Of a DNA stretch of 36,814 bases, positions 11,192 through 21,599 are shown one piece after another. This stretch comes from Chromera velia (taxonomy: Eukaryota; Sar; Chromeraceae). The stretch spans positions 22,892 through 59,705 of the forward strand of contig JAHBMJ010005963.1 of assembly GCA_018398765.1 (NCBI GenBank), read 5' to 3'. A program made the translations under genes and the position numbers. How positions within the stretch are numbered: position 1 is the stretch's first letter; each line of letters starts with the position of its first letter. The notes under the pieces were generated by a model. The model was not told where the DNA came from, searched no databases, and was given only the letters and a program-made list of their open reading frames with translations.

Positions 11192-12871
11192 TCAAACCCC
11201 TTGCATGACGTCTTCAACCAAAAACTGCTGGAAGGTGCTCAGATGCTTCAGCACCCTGTCCTTATTTGCCGGCAGATCAGAGGCGAGAGGCGCCAACTTG
11301 TTCACAAGTTCGACCTTCATGTCTTCCTCGTTCGCAATCGCACTCACAATGTGGTCAGACGTAAACCCCTTTCCCTCATGTCTCAACACATACCCAAAAT
11401 TATAAGCTGACTCAGGGCGGTCCATGGGAATCGAAATAGAGCCCACCATACGTCCGAAGGAGACAGGCGTGAGGGAGACGACCACGCTCCTGCCTCGGGG
11501 ATCACTGACGAACCTGTTCGTAGTGCCCCTCGCATCAACGGACGTGCGGAGGGCCCGGCAGATCCCCTCCAGGCTCCACTGAAACCCCTCCAGCACGGCG
11601 GTCTGATGAGACTGCATGGGGGCACTGAAGGGGGGGGCACTGCCAGTGGGGAAACTGAGGCGAGTGCCTGCATGGGGCGCGGGGGAAGGGGGGGCGGTGG
11701 GTGCTGTGCTGGGTGTGGCGGCGTCGATGTCAAGAACAACCGGTTGGACAGAAGGATTCCATCCCGGCGGGAGTGCGTTGGGCTGGGGGGTCGTGCTAGT
11801 GCTGGGAGGCGGGGCGGTGGGCAACGGGGGTGGGGGTGCTTGGCCACTGATGCTACAGACATGCAGAGGGAATTTGACCTTGACATCATCGATGCATGTC
11901 GGGGTTTTGAGAACGACATGCACTTTGTGATAGACAGAAATGAGAGAACCTGCGTAGGAATGAAGAGTGTGGGGGGCAAGGGGAACATCGAGACGGGGAC
12001 AGTTACCGCTCTGCAGCTGTTTATAGAGATCCTGTAGGGCGGTGGAAGTGACTAATTCCCTTGAGTTGTGACTCTTTTTTTTCTCCAGGCGTGCAGTCGC
12101 ACTGCCAAGCTCAAGCCCTGGCTTCTGTGCCTTTCCCACTTTCTCCTTATCTTCATTCCGTCTCCCCCCTGCTCTCACTTCGACTTGCTGCTTGATGACA
12201 AGATCCACACTGTCAATGTTGGTAGTAGACTGATTCTGAAATGCCACACTGGCTGAGAAGATGTCACCAGGTTGCACTTGGACACAGTCACTTTTGGCTC
12301 CAAGGACCATGAAGCCTTGATTGATACAACAGCCTGCGTTGACATCCTGAGTGTCGGGTTCAACGAAGTGACTCGGGGTGTGGCCCAAAATCTGGGGCCT
12401 GGGCCGAGCTACAACTTGAAAGTCGAGCTTCGAAGAAGTACTCTCCCTTCCGTTAGAAGAAATGACGTTAGCCTTCACTTTGTAAGAGATCCAGAAAGAT
12501 GCTTTGTCACCGTACCTTTTGTGCCAGGTCAGGGAAGAGGGAAGGTAGGGGGGTAAGGTGATCTGGAAGGGAAACTCATACTGTCCTGGGAGGAGACGTC
12601 CTCCAGGGGGGGAGAACACAGGGCACACGAGCTGCAGGAACAGATGATAGTCCTCTGCGGAGCGAGTGACGGTCCTCCTGTCCTTGCCCGTCCCTCGGGA
12701 CTCGGTCCACTCTAGGTAAGTGCTCTCCTTACCCTGAAAGGTCAAGGAGATTTGAGAAGCTGCCGTCTCCTGGCTGCACTGACAGTATACTGTCCCCCGC
12801 ACTGTATCACCAGCAGTGTACGTCTGCTGGTGGAGTCTGACACCTACATTAACCGACCCTGAACCTCCCAT
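11192..12871 (-). CDS. Arrestin-fold (ARRDC-like) protein with Pro-rich linker and extra C-terminal region, intronless
   Basis: A single open frame of 559 residues starts at an ATG (MGGSGSVNVGVRLHQQTY). Residues about 5-155 match an arrestin N domain: strand VNVGVRLHQQTYTAGDTVRG, then LLPGQYEFPFQITLP and SFWISYKVKANV. Residues about 185-345 match an arrestin C domain: INQGFMVLGAKSDCVQVQPGD, SLISVYHKVHVVLKT and VKVKFPLHV. A proline-rich linker follows (350-420). The last 140 residues carry no familiar domain and end EDVMQGV. Arrestin-domain proteins are cytoplasmic adaptors for membrane cargo; the proline-rich stretch might bind SH3, WW or ESCRT-type partners, but I see no clear PPxY. It is intronless, unlike the genes around it. 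Confidence 0.8.
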   Translation of the reverse strand: MGGSGSVNVGVRLHQQTYTAGDTVRGTVYCQCSQETAASQISLTFQGKESTYLEWTESRGTGKDRRTVTRSAEDYHLFLQLVCPVFSPPGGRLLPGQYEFPFQITLPPYLPSSLTWHKRYGDKASFWISYKVKANVISSNGRESTSSKLDFQVVARPRPQILGHTPSHFVEPDTQDVNAGCCINQGFMVLGAKSDCVQVQPGDIFSASVAFQNQSTTNIDSVDLVIKQQVEVRAGGRRNEDKEKVGKAQKPGLELGSATARLEKKKSHNSRELVTSTALQDLYKQLQSGNCPRLDVPLAPHTLHSYAGSLISVYHKVHVVLKTPTCIDDVKVKFPLHVCSISGQAPPPPLPTAPPPSTSTTPQPNALPPGWNPSVQPVVLDIDAATPSTAPTAPPSPAPHAGTRLSFPTGSAPPFSAPMQSHQTAVLEGFQWSLEGICRALRTSVDARGTTNRFVSDPRGRSVVVSLTPVSFGRMVGSISIPMDRPESAYNFGYVLRHEGKGFTSDHIVSAIANEEDMKVELVNKLAPLASDLPANKDRVLKHLSTFQQFLVEDVMQGV

Positions 12872-13335
12872 GACTCAAATTGATTAACGAAACAGCGTGC
12901 TTCTCCTTCAACAAACTGAAAGACGTCGTTTAAGACGATTCCCGTCTCTAGAAATCGGCACTGCGAGCTCCCTCGTTTTTCGTCTCTGTAGACTTTCACA
13001 AGATCACTCGCGCATGAAGATGATCGGTTCGGCTCCATGACACTCCATCAAAAGTGCTGATTTCCTTTTACAAGCATAGAACAACCAGCGTGACTGTAGT
13101 AAAAGCGCACATGCAGTCTATTGGTTAGTGAAGCTTTGCAGCTTCGAAGGTGGCCCCGGAATGCGATCGAAGCGGGGGGCATGCACTTTCGCGGGAGAAT
13201 TCCTCGATCTTTATATTAATATAGTGCATGTCTCTCTGGTCCTTTGTCGGACTTGAAGTAATTGTTTCGTAAGTGCATGCATGCGCATGCCCCCCGCTTC
13301 GCTAGCTTTCCGCGCGCGGGGCCTGGCATATCATC
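12872..13335. promoter_or_regulatory. Divergent intergenic region between arrestin-like and bS21-like genes
   Basis: The two start codons lie 464 bp apart on opposite strands, so this spacer probably carries both promoters. It holds an inverted repeat (13168-13184 and 13285-13301) around an AT-rich centre with TTATATTAATATAG. No other element is recognised. Confidence 0.5.
13168..13301. repeat. 17-bp inverted repeat with 100-bp loop
   Basis: CGAAGCGGGGGGCATGC at 13168-13184 is the exact reverse complement of 13285-13301. Similarity extends inward imperfectly (ACTT next to each arm, with an extra GCATGCAT in the right arm). It could be a foldback or MITE-like element or a paired regulatory site. 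Confidence 0.85.
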
Positions 13336-14080
13336 ATGTCGTTGGTTTTGAGGAGGATTTTCTCGACTCATAATTCTCTTTCAGCAACCAGAAATGCTGC
13401 TTCGAAGTGTCCCTGTTGCAAAACGGAGTCAGAGCAGAAGCGAGAAGTAAGAAGGAGTGCCATGGTTGGCTGCCTTCCCGGCGCTCTCAAGAAAGTCGTA
13501 TGCCCTATCCATAATTTCATGCTTGGGCATATCTGTTGCATGGCTGAAAGCAGAGACTAAAGGAATGCTGCGTTCGTCGATCCCATCTCATGATTGATAG
13601 TGCGGAAGACAATGGGAAATGCCTTGAAGTTTCTTGCTTGAAAAAATTTTCCACCACAGTTTTTGAGAGAAACAGAGGACTACTTCACCGAGAGAGAGAC
13701 CTACAGGTTCCCCGCAACACCCACGCACCATTTTTCGAGAGAGCGCAAGTGATGGTCCAATCGCCTTCCCCTTCTGATCCCAGATGCTGCTGCAATTCGA
13801 CCAGTTATGCCGTCGCCTCACTTACAGGAACGGCATCGATGACAGCAGACGAGTCCCTGGCCAGATCGGTGCGTGCATCATCCTCATTCGCTGTGCACCG
13901 TCGCACTGTTGTTTACGATGCCCGCGCTTACTGCATTTTGGAATCCGTTGATCTCGTGCACACAAATTCCTGTTCTTCCACTGTATTCCTCTGCGTTGCT
14001 GGTGATGTGCAAGCAGGTTCTTCGAGGCACGAGTGAAGGAGAAAGGCAAGCGTGGTGGAGCCCAGAGCAACCAGAGATGA
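13336..14080 (+). CDS. Probable mitochondrial bS21-like small ribosomal protein (3 exons, 87 aa)
   Basis: Exons 13336-13446, 13784-13872 and 14017-14080 (TGA) sum to 264 nt with continuous frame. The first donor is a strong GTAAGA; acceptors are ATCCCAG and GCAAGCAG; the second donor (GTGCAT at 13873) is weak and chosen by phase. The N-terminus (MSLVLRRIFSTHNSLSATRN) is basic, Ser-rich and without acid, as in a mitochondrial presequence. The body has LLQFDQLCRRLTYRNGIDD, an FFEAR step and a basic KEKGKRGGAQSNQR tail. This follows the bS21 order of one helix with a basic RR, a Gly-Ile turn, F/Y-E, then a Lys/Arg tail. bS21 sits in the small ribosomal subunit near the mRNA exit. The CPCC in exon 1 is unusual. 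Family call is tentative; the exon chain is firmer. Confidence 0.5.
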
Positions 14081-14832
14081 ACAGCCAGGGAGGCTGGCAA
14101 CCCGGTCCGTAGCAATGGATCTTCAATGCACATTTCCCAGCCAGATCAGCAGGGCAGAGGAATGGGCAGAAAGACTGGGGGAAAATGAAGTGAGGTGATC
14201 GTGAAGAAACGATGAAAGGGTATGGGAAAAGGGGAGAAACCACGCAGGCACTGGATGGTGCTGTGTGCATCCGCGTCCCTGAATTCGATGCGCCTTTTTC
14301 ATTCGATTCCCCTTCACGCTGTCCAAACAGACGTTTTACATGTGCCTGCCGCGTTCCTTCCTATGCACTGCATACATGCAGGATTGCTTTTCCATGCACG
14401 CGTCCTCTCTCCACTTGTTTGCCCTCTTGATCTGTATCCGGTGAGTTTTGGGTTTGGGAAAGGGATCCCCTAGATGAGCTGCGCAATTTTCAGACAGTTG
14501 GAGGCTAAGCGTCCCTTATGAAGTTGGGGACAGCCATTGATGGAGAGGGGAGGGGGGAAGGAAGCACTGAAAGAAAGGAAGGAAGAAAGAAAGAAAGAAA
14601 AAAAGCGGGTCTGAAGGAAACTCGGATGGAACGAAGCCAAGAACCGAAGAAGGAAGGAAGTCACTAAGCAAGTCCGCATGCAGAAGAGAGGCAAAGCTAA
14701 ACTGTATTGGAAATGGTTCCCGCTCTCGTCCGGGTGACTACTTGAAAGTTTCTGTTGTCGAAGGTGCATTATCTTTTTTCCGTCCTTCACGGGCACCCGG
14801 GCGCATCCATCCACCTCCCTTTTCCATTTCAC
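14081..14832. other. Spacer between bS21-like gene and next plus-strand gene
   Basis: Contains an A/G-rich block with GGAAGAAA-type repeats at about 14540-14620. No coding sequence is supported. The promoter of the next gene should lie here. Confidence 0.45.
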
Positions 14833-17521
14833 ATGAGTACTCTCCCCCTTCCACCTCTAGTCTCGCCTCATTCATCCATGATTCTGCACAAACCTTTCCC
14901 ACCAAAGCAGACTTTCTCTTTGGCTTTTCAGAAGCAGAGAGATGCGTACAACAGATTGCCTCTCAAGCCGCAGGGGAGGGCAGAAAGCGTTTTTTCACTT
15001 CGGCCTTTCGAGAGCGAAACTCTCCGTTCCCTCGAAGCTGGGGCTCAGGGTGAGGGCGAGGCAGTGGCGGGAGATGGGTCTGCTTTCGAGGGCACATCAG
15101 AGATGAGTGCGTTCTTGGAGGGTGTGGGAGGAAAGAGCCGAGAGGAACGACTGTCGGATGGGTGGGGGGTGGGAGAACCTCTAGACGGAGAGGACGAGGC
15201 CGTCTTGAGGTGGACTCAAAGCAAGCTTCTTCTCTGTTTTTTGAAGAGAAGACACGACACGAACTCTCTGAATTTCCTCCCGCCCTGCGACGGTCATCCC
15301 TTCGGAGGGGAGATGTGCGGGGGGCAGAAGGGGGGGCTGGAGAGACAGGCCAGAGGAGAGGGATGCGACGCAGATCCAAAAGTGAGAGGCGGAAGGAGAG
15401 AGATACGCCCAAAGGGGTCTCGTCTCTCTTCACCTTTTCTGACTGCTGGCAGTTGACGGAAGAGATGAAGTCAAAGGTGAGTCTCCCTTTTTGTTTTGTT
15501 TGTCTGCCTGCCTGTCTGTCTGTCCGTCTGTCTGACTAGGTGGTAGGCAGGCTGTCTCTGTCCATGATACACGCAGTCTGAATAAAAGAGTATGTGCGTA
15601 AACATTTTTGGTTCCGTAAGTGATTCAGAGACTTTCTGGGGCGAATCGTCGGTCAATGAATAAGCGAAAAAGGGAAAAAAATGACCGACTGTGTGTGGAA
15701 AGACGGGTCGACAGATGAGAGTGAGTATATACCTGGGGGAGGCACTGTGGCCTTGTTCTAAATGTGTCTGCGTAAGTGCATCATGTGAGTACGTAGAAGC
15801 TTAACTCTGCATCTGTCTGTGTTTCCATCTAGGCGTGTGTGGCAGGGGTTGACAGGCAAGATGCAAAATAGACACAGCACATGGAACACTTTTTTAATTA
15901 TCCATTCAGATTTCTCTTCTTAGTTGGCTACGACAAAAGGACGCAAAGAGTAAGTAGCACGCTCTTCAGGAAAAAAAAAATGACGTCGAAAGTTATTCCT
16001 TTCTGTCCATACCGAGCTCAGAAAGGTGGTACAGCAAGAGCAAAAAAAAAATCAGAGCCGACCCTTTTCAGTCCTCTCCTCTCTGTGGAGTCAGAGTTGT
16101 GCAATTCGTCGATGACGAGCGTTTTTGATATCTGGCATCACTTTCTGCGCTCTTTAATTTAATTCTCTCTGTGTCTGTACAGATGATGAACCCTGTTGCG
16201 GTCGGCGTGACTGTTGGTCACCGTTCTCCTCTTGCCCCACCTCCCCCCTCTCCTTCCTCCATGTCCTCTACCTCAATCACGTGCACCCAGCAGGGAGGCG
16301 CTGTGTGGCTACTTGCCGGAAGCAGAAGCCCTCTAAGCTCCACTACTGTTGGGTCGGGCTCCTCCCCCTATGCTGTAGAGGGGGGAAGGGGGGGGGGGAG
16401 TAAGGGAGAAGAGAGAGAGCTCGGGGGGTGAGATGCCCTCGTGGACCCCTCATCCCCTTATGACACGCCCACTCAGTGTTCTCCCTTCTATCTCCCAGCA
16501 GAAGACAGCTGCGACCTTACCCTCAGTGCGCCTTTGTCTTCCGAGGTGAGCGCATGGAATGCGTCAGGGCCCCTTGCAGAAGAAGAGAGAGGAACTTCAC
16601 ATGTGCCAGAAGGGGAAAGAAAACGATCTTGGGAACATGATGGACACCCACTGCATCCTAATTTGAGTCGAATGGAGTCCCCAGACGAACAGACTAGACG
16701 GGAGCAGAAGAACAAATCGCAGGGAAGAGTGTTCCACCCACCTGCCAGAATAGAAGGGTTAGGGGGGGCTGAGCACGGAGGGCAGATTCTTGAGTCTGAC
16801 GGCCCCTCTGTTGACGAAAGAAAAGAAAACGAAAGTCCAGAAGATGACCCCTTCCCTCCACCTCCACCTCCTCCTCCTGAATAGTATCTCTAGTATTGAA
16901 GCAGCCTTCATTTCTGCTTGTTCTTTTCCGCGGAGGGAGGCTGGATTCTCTTCCATCGGCCCAGAAGGAACAGAGCAACCCCGACCCCGACCCCGGCCCC
17001 CTTCTCTAGTAGGCAACCGGGTCACTGCTCTGAAACGGCAGCAGCAGCAGCAGCAGCAAGGGGTGGGGCTGAGCCTGTTGAGGGGTCTAGACCAGATGGA
17101 GAGAGGGGGCAGGCTGGTCGGACTCCCCACCTACGGGGCTAGGCGTGCAAACGGGAGGGAGGACAAAGAGGTTAAGGGAAAGCAAGAGTCTGTGATGAGG
17201 AAGATGAGAGAGGGATGGTTGAAAGAGAATTTAGGCTTTGTCCCAGACCGAAGGGAAAAGGACAAAATCAAGCGAGAGGGAGGAGGACACCAGCAAGAAG
17301 AGAGCAACGATGTAGAGAGAGGGAAGGAAATGAGGATCATGAGGGGGGAAGGGGCAAAAAATGAAACCGACGGAAGAATAGCTACCAGAACAAAAGGACG
17401 AAATGATGAGGAGTCTCGCAAAACGTTGACCCCTACCCCTCCCCCTTTGCCCTCTCCAACTTCTTCCATGCATCGCCATCCCCGTCTGCAGCTGTGTCTA
17501 AGTCTTCACCGCATCAGATAG
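14833..17521 (+). CDS. Low-complexity coding exons, probably the N-terminal part of the kinase gene
   Basis: From ATG 14833 a chain can be followed: 14833-15381, microexon 15453-15476 (LTEEMKSK), 16183-16399, 16499 to about 16757, and 16885 to about 17490 or the TAG at 17519-17521. The first junctions use GTGAGA/GGCAG, GTGAGT/GTACAG and GTAAGG/CCCAG and keep phase. The junction near 16757-16885 is uncertain. The protein is Gly/Ser/Pro-rich, then very basic with many Lys, Arg and Glu, with seven glutamines from a CAG run at about 17038-17058. No domain is recognised; it is probably disordered. It lies 134 nt or less before the kinase start on the same strand, so one gene with an unresolved intron is as likely as two genes. 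Confidence 0.5.
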
Positions 17522-17654
17522 ATCCCCCAATTCTTCCCTAGGGGCCCAAAACTCTTCCTCTCCACCCACCGAGTGTGAACACACGGGAGCCTTTCCTTCT
17601 CGACCCGTGGTCCTTCGAGACCCGAGGCATGCACACCTCACCCCTTCCATCCGC

Positions 17655-19876
17655 ATGTCGTCATTTTCCCCCCTAACAGCAACGTCAGGTGTCTCAGCTG
17701 CAGCAGCTGTTGCCGTAACGGTTGGCACCCCCGAGAGAGGGTTGTCGAGAAGGAGAGTAAAGTTCGGACCCCTCTCTGTCGACATCCCGGGAAAGGGGGG
17801 AGAGGTGGGAGGCATACCAAACACGTCCCGAGCGGGTGCCTCAGTGTCCCTGCTCTCTTGCCAGGGGCTGCAAGGCATTCGCCCCTTCCCCCTCTTACTT
17901 CCAACAGCAACGGTTCGGCTGTCGATTCCCCACAGGGGCGGAAAGTCAAACCACATCACGTACCCCTAAGCGCGCCGGCTGAGGTCGAGGGTCACGGGCT
18001 GCAGCCCCATCCCCTTTCGAGTCGATTCACCATCCTAGAGAAATTGAGTGATGGGGTTTTGGGACTAGTCCGCAAAGTTGCCTGCCGAGCTGCTGGGGCC
18101 CTCTACGCGTTGAAAACAGTGACTGCTTTCGACGAAGAAATGAGTCAGGTGACCCATGCCGAATTTGAGATCATGAGAGATTTGTGTCACCCGAACATCG
18201 TCAGAGTGTTTGAATTTTTTGACTTCTCCACAGTCGCAGGAGACGTTCACATCCTCATGGAGCTCGTTGAGGGTCCGTGTCTCGAACACGCAGTCACCCG
18301 GTTTGGGGGGAGGAAAGCTGTGACTGCATGTCAGAATGGCCTGACAGAGGCAGCAGCAGTGGGTGTGGGAGAAAACGGAGGGGACCCAAAGGGGTTGGGA
18401 GGAAAAGGAGAAGGGAAGGAGACTCCGAATCCCCTTCGAATGACGGAGGACGAGGCGCGCCCTCTCTTCCGTCAGTTGGTGGAAGCCCTTGTCTACCTGA
18501 AGGAAAAGAAAATCACCCACCGTGACGTTTCCCTTCGCAACGTTCTTCTGTCTTCCTTTGACCCCAAGAGGGCCCAGTTGAAGCTGGCAGACTTCAACGT
18601 CGCAAAGAAGGGAGAGACAGATGGATTGATGACACCAGTTGGTGAGTGAATGCATATTTTAGTGTAAGAGACTGTGGCCTTTTCTCTCACTGCATGCTTC
18701 TGTCCTTACTGAACAAAGCGACAGACAAACACGCGGTCAGACAGACAAAGAAGGAAGGCACAAAAGGCAAGGAAGAAAATAGTACTCCTGATCCAATTGA
18801 ATTCCTGAGATTCAATGCGCTTTCCTCCACCCCCTCCTTCTTAATTTGCGTGTGTTCGCTGAACCTGTCCCTGCATGGTGCTTTCTTGACTTGTCTTCCT
18901 TCGGCCGCTTGTCCTTTGGTCTCTCTCTCAGACTGTCTTGACGATGAGAAACCGTAAAATGTGTCGCTCCACCCGTCTGCCTGCAGGAAATCCTCGCTTC
19001 ATAGCGCCAGAAGTGACATTCAGTGACTACGGCACAGAGGTGGACATGTGGAGTTTGGGGGTCTGCCTCCACTTCATGCTCACAGGTGTTCTTCCCTTTG
19101 AGTGTCCGAAAAAGAAGAATCTCATCCGAGCAATCAGGAAGAACAATCTGTGTTTCGATACGAAAGAAAACCCCATATGGGAAGGGGTCACACCAGAGGG
19201 TATCGATCTATGCAGGTGGTGTCTCACTAGAGAGATTGACCGACGAGCCACCCCCCAAGATGCTCTCGGACACCCGTGGATGGAAGGAATTCCCATACAC
19301 CCGGTCGTTCGAGACGCCATGACAGCCCGCGCTGCGGCAGGGAGCGTGCCCGACTTGCGACCCTACCGGCTTCTGCTCCTTCCACCAGAGCAGGAAAGCC
19401 ACAAGGTCAGAAGCCGATGGAGGCAAAGGGAACGAGAGGAATTTCAAGGGAAGTTTGTGCAGCCGTCTCCGTCCCCCCAAAGAAAGGGAAAGGGTGACTG
19501 CGTGACCAGACGGGAAAGAGGGGGTTCCATTACGGGACCCTCCTCCTCATACGAATCCCGTTCCCCATCCCCCCTAGCATGGGGCCTGTTGCTGCACAGA
19601 AACGGAACCCTTGAGGGGTCAAGAAAAGATGCGCCAGAAGGCGGTAATGGGGATGGGTTCACTTCTCTTTTAGCCACAGAGAGAGGTGAAACGCTTCAGT
19701 CGCAGCAACCCCGACTGCAGCTGCGACCCGCACAGTTCTTTTCTGATTCTCCGCAGCGCCACCACTCATGTCCTAGTCGGCTGACGAGCTTGAAAGATTG
19801 CTTGTCATCCTCCTCTGGGCGAAGCGGGTTTCTCGTTTCTGGGGGGCTGGATGAAGTGGACGGACGGACTTTCTAA
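17655..19876 (+). CDS. Protein kinase of the HRD-V-S/DFN type (Ser/Thr-like), 5' end uncertain
   Basis: The kinase exons are up to 18641 (donor GTGAGT) and 18987-19876 (TAA), joined by GGA across phase 1. Upstream, the frame from ATG 17655 joins by an inferred intron 17805-17935; alternatively the kinase frame is open from 17579. Motifs in order: glycine loop KLSDGVLGLV (18041-18070, first Gly is Ser), ATP lysine in LYALKTV (18113), helix C Glu in HAEFEIMRDL, catalytic loop HRDVSLRN (18518-18541), DFN in place of DFG (18590-18598), activation end GNPRFIAPEV, then DMWSLGVCLHFMLTG and a final RRATPQDALGHPW. An insert rich in Gly, Lys and Glu separates helices D and E. The C-terminal tail of about 190 residues is Ser/Pro/Arg-rich. 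Catalytic Asp and the metal-site Asp are present, so activity is possible. HRDxSLxN with DFN occurs in some protist CaMK-like kinases. Confidence 0.85.
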
Positions 19877-20560
19877 CCCGTGGGGGGAGGACGCGGGAGT
19901 GTTTCTCGTCAGTCTTCCCCCATTTCGTCTTTGAGTTCAAACATCCGAGAGGGAAAATACCACCATGATGTGTCCTATCTGATGTTGAAAGGGTAGGGGT
20001 GTTTTGAGAGGGAAGACGGACTGCTCTGTGAAGAGGACTCCGACTCAGACGCCACTGTCGTGAGAGGGTCTCTCTGTCTCTCGGTCGAAGATCAGCAGGG
20101 AGAGGAAGGTCATTCTGGTGGGAGGTTTGGGGGGGGCTCGGAGTATGCAGTCAAATTCAAACAACGAGAGGAACCCAACAAACAACCGTAGCCTTCCCTC
20201 CGGACTCGTCTCATCCCTGTCAGGTTTCTCTGCACCGTTTCCTTGCTTCATCATGCGTTAAAGAGGAGAAGGAGGTGGAAGGAGGGAGACGAAGGAAAAG
20301 ACTCCAGGGGGTTGTGTGGTTCCTGTGTTTCCATCCCGTTCATCAGGAGACGAAATCAGCACCCCAGAGCCAGCAGCAGCAGTAGCAAAGGTATGTGAGC
20401 AGAAAGGTGAGAGGTCCAACGGAAGGATCGATTGGACGGAGACCCAAACCAACTAGCTTGATTAATTGTGCCGTCCCTCCATTTGCGTAGATCTGTTTCT
20501 CAGCCCACTTCTCGGGGATCTTCGGCTCCGCGTCCGTCCTCTTGCTAGCTTGCCTCTTCT
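19877..20560. other. 3' flank of the kinase gene
   Basis: Purine-rich, with no open frame that looks coding. It probably includes the 3' untranslated region. No AATAAA is evident. Confidence 0.4.
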
Positions 20561-20765
20561 CTTGCTGATTGTCCTCTCAGCTTAGCTGAACTTGAGGGAT
20601 GTAGTCTTCCTTCGATCGATCGACGGGAAGACTGAGAGGATGCTTGATGAGAAGGAAGAATCCGATCGAGAGGAAAATCTGATTTGACCGATACCTTGTT
20701 TTTCCTTCTAGCGGTGCTTGCCCCTTTGTGCTATGCAGCATGCGGTAAGAGGCCATATTGGGGTC
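20560..20765 (+). repeat. Interspersed repeat, copy A
   Basis: Shares, in the same order, TTGCTGATTGTC, CTCAGCT, GCTGAAC, GTCTTCCTTCGATCGA, GACTGAG, AATCTGA and a TGTGCT...CATGC...GT end with 23830-24060. Downstream similarity is weaker (AAGTTAAGT near 21391, CCTTGC near 21275). A third partial match (GAAATCTGATTGG) is at about 21497. Confidence 0.65.
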
Positions 20766-20869
20766 GGTCTGTTCGTGTGTGCGTGTTTTTTCATTTCATT
20801 GTGGTCTCTCTTTCTCTCCCGCTCTATCTCCCCCCTGCCCCCCTCTCACCCCTTCTACCCTCTATCTGG

Positions 20870-20900
<31 letters not shown>

Positions 20901-20902
20901 GA
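20870..20902 (+). repeat. (GT)n microsatellite
   Basis: About 14 GT units inside the repeat-rich spacer; no gene is attached. Confidence 0.9.
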
Positions 20903-21599
20903 CATGTGCTTGCAAGTATGAGCATGGAAAAGCGGAGTAGATCAAAGAGGCGAATGTACCGTAGAAGCGGATTCTCCTTGGAAGCATTGCTATTCCTCCT
21001 GTACCTCGAGAGAGACCAATTCAACGAATGAACAAATGAAGGAAGAAACTAAAGAAGAAAGGAAGGAGGGAATGAAGGAAGGAAGGAGGAACACAACAGA
21101 CGCCCTTAGGTTTTCCGCTCTTTCCTCCTCTCGCAAACGCTCGATCGAAATTGCTGAGTGAGCAATTCAAGAAAGTGGTCTTGTTGGTCTTTCCCACTTC
21201 GCTCAGTCGAACAGATGCAAACAAACCATAGAGCAAGCCAGGAAGATCCATTGTTGTGTGGACCAAAAAGAATCCTTGCGCATTTCTCTTTGCTTCATAC
21301 GTTCCAATAATGACCTCAGCCTCGTTTCATTCAAGTCTTCTTCATCACTCTCACTTCCTCTCCAGTTAATTCTTCCTTCCCTTTTGACCTAAAGTTAAGT
21401 CTCCCTCTCCTTCTTTCTATGTGTGTGTAGATTTATGGATTCACGTACCTCCAATTTTTTGGGGGGGCTGGTAACGAGCGGCAAGATGTTGAGAGAGAAA
21501 TCTGATTGGGCCAATTTTTCGTCTCTTTGACCGTTTTCTAGGAGGCAGCTGGTCGGTGGGTTCGATTGGCATCTTTTCTCTCTGTGCATACACTGGCCG

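Noticed and set aside
15834-15872. Exon after the acceptor TTCCATCTAG near 15833
   Set aside because: In the required phase it reads 12 codons and then a TAG; skipping to 16183 keeps the frame.
16850-16884. Proline run (PPPPPPPPE) ending a protein at 16884
   Set aside because: The CCT/CCA run is followed by AATAG and coding sequence in another frame, so it is better read as a polypyrimidine tract before an acceptor, though this is not proved.
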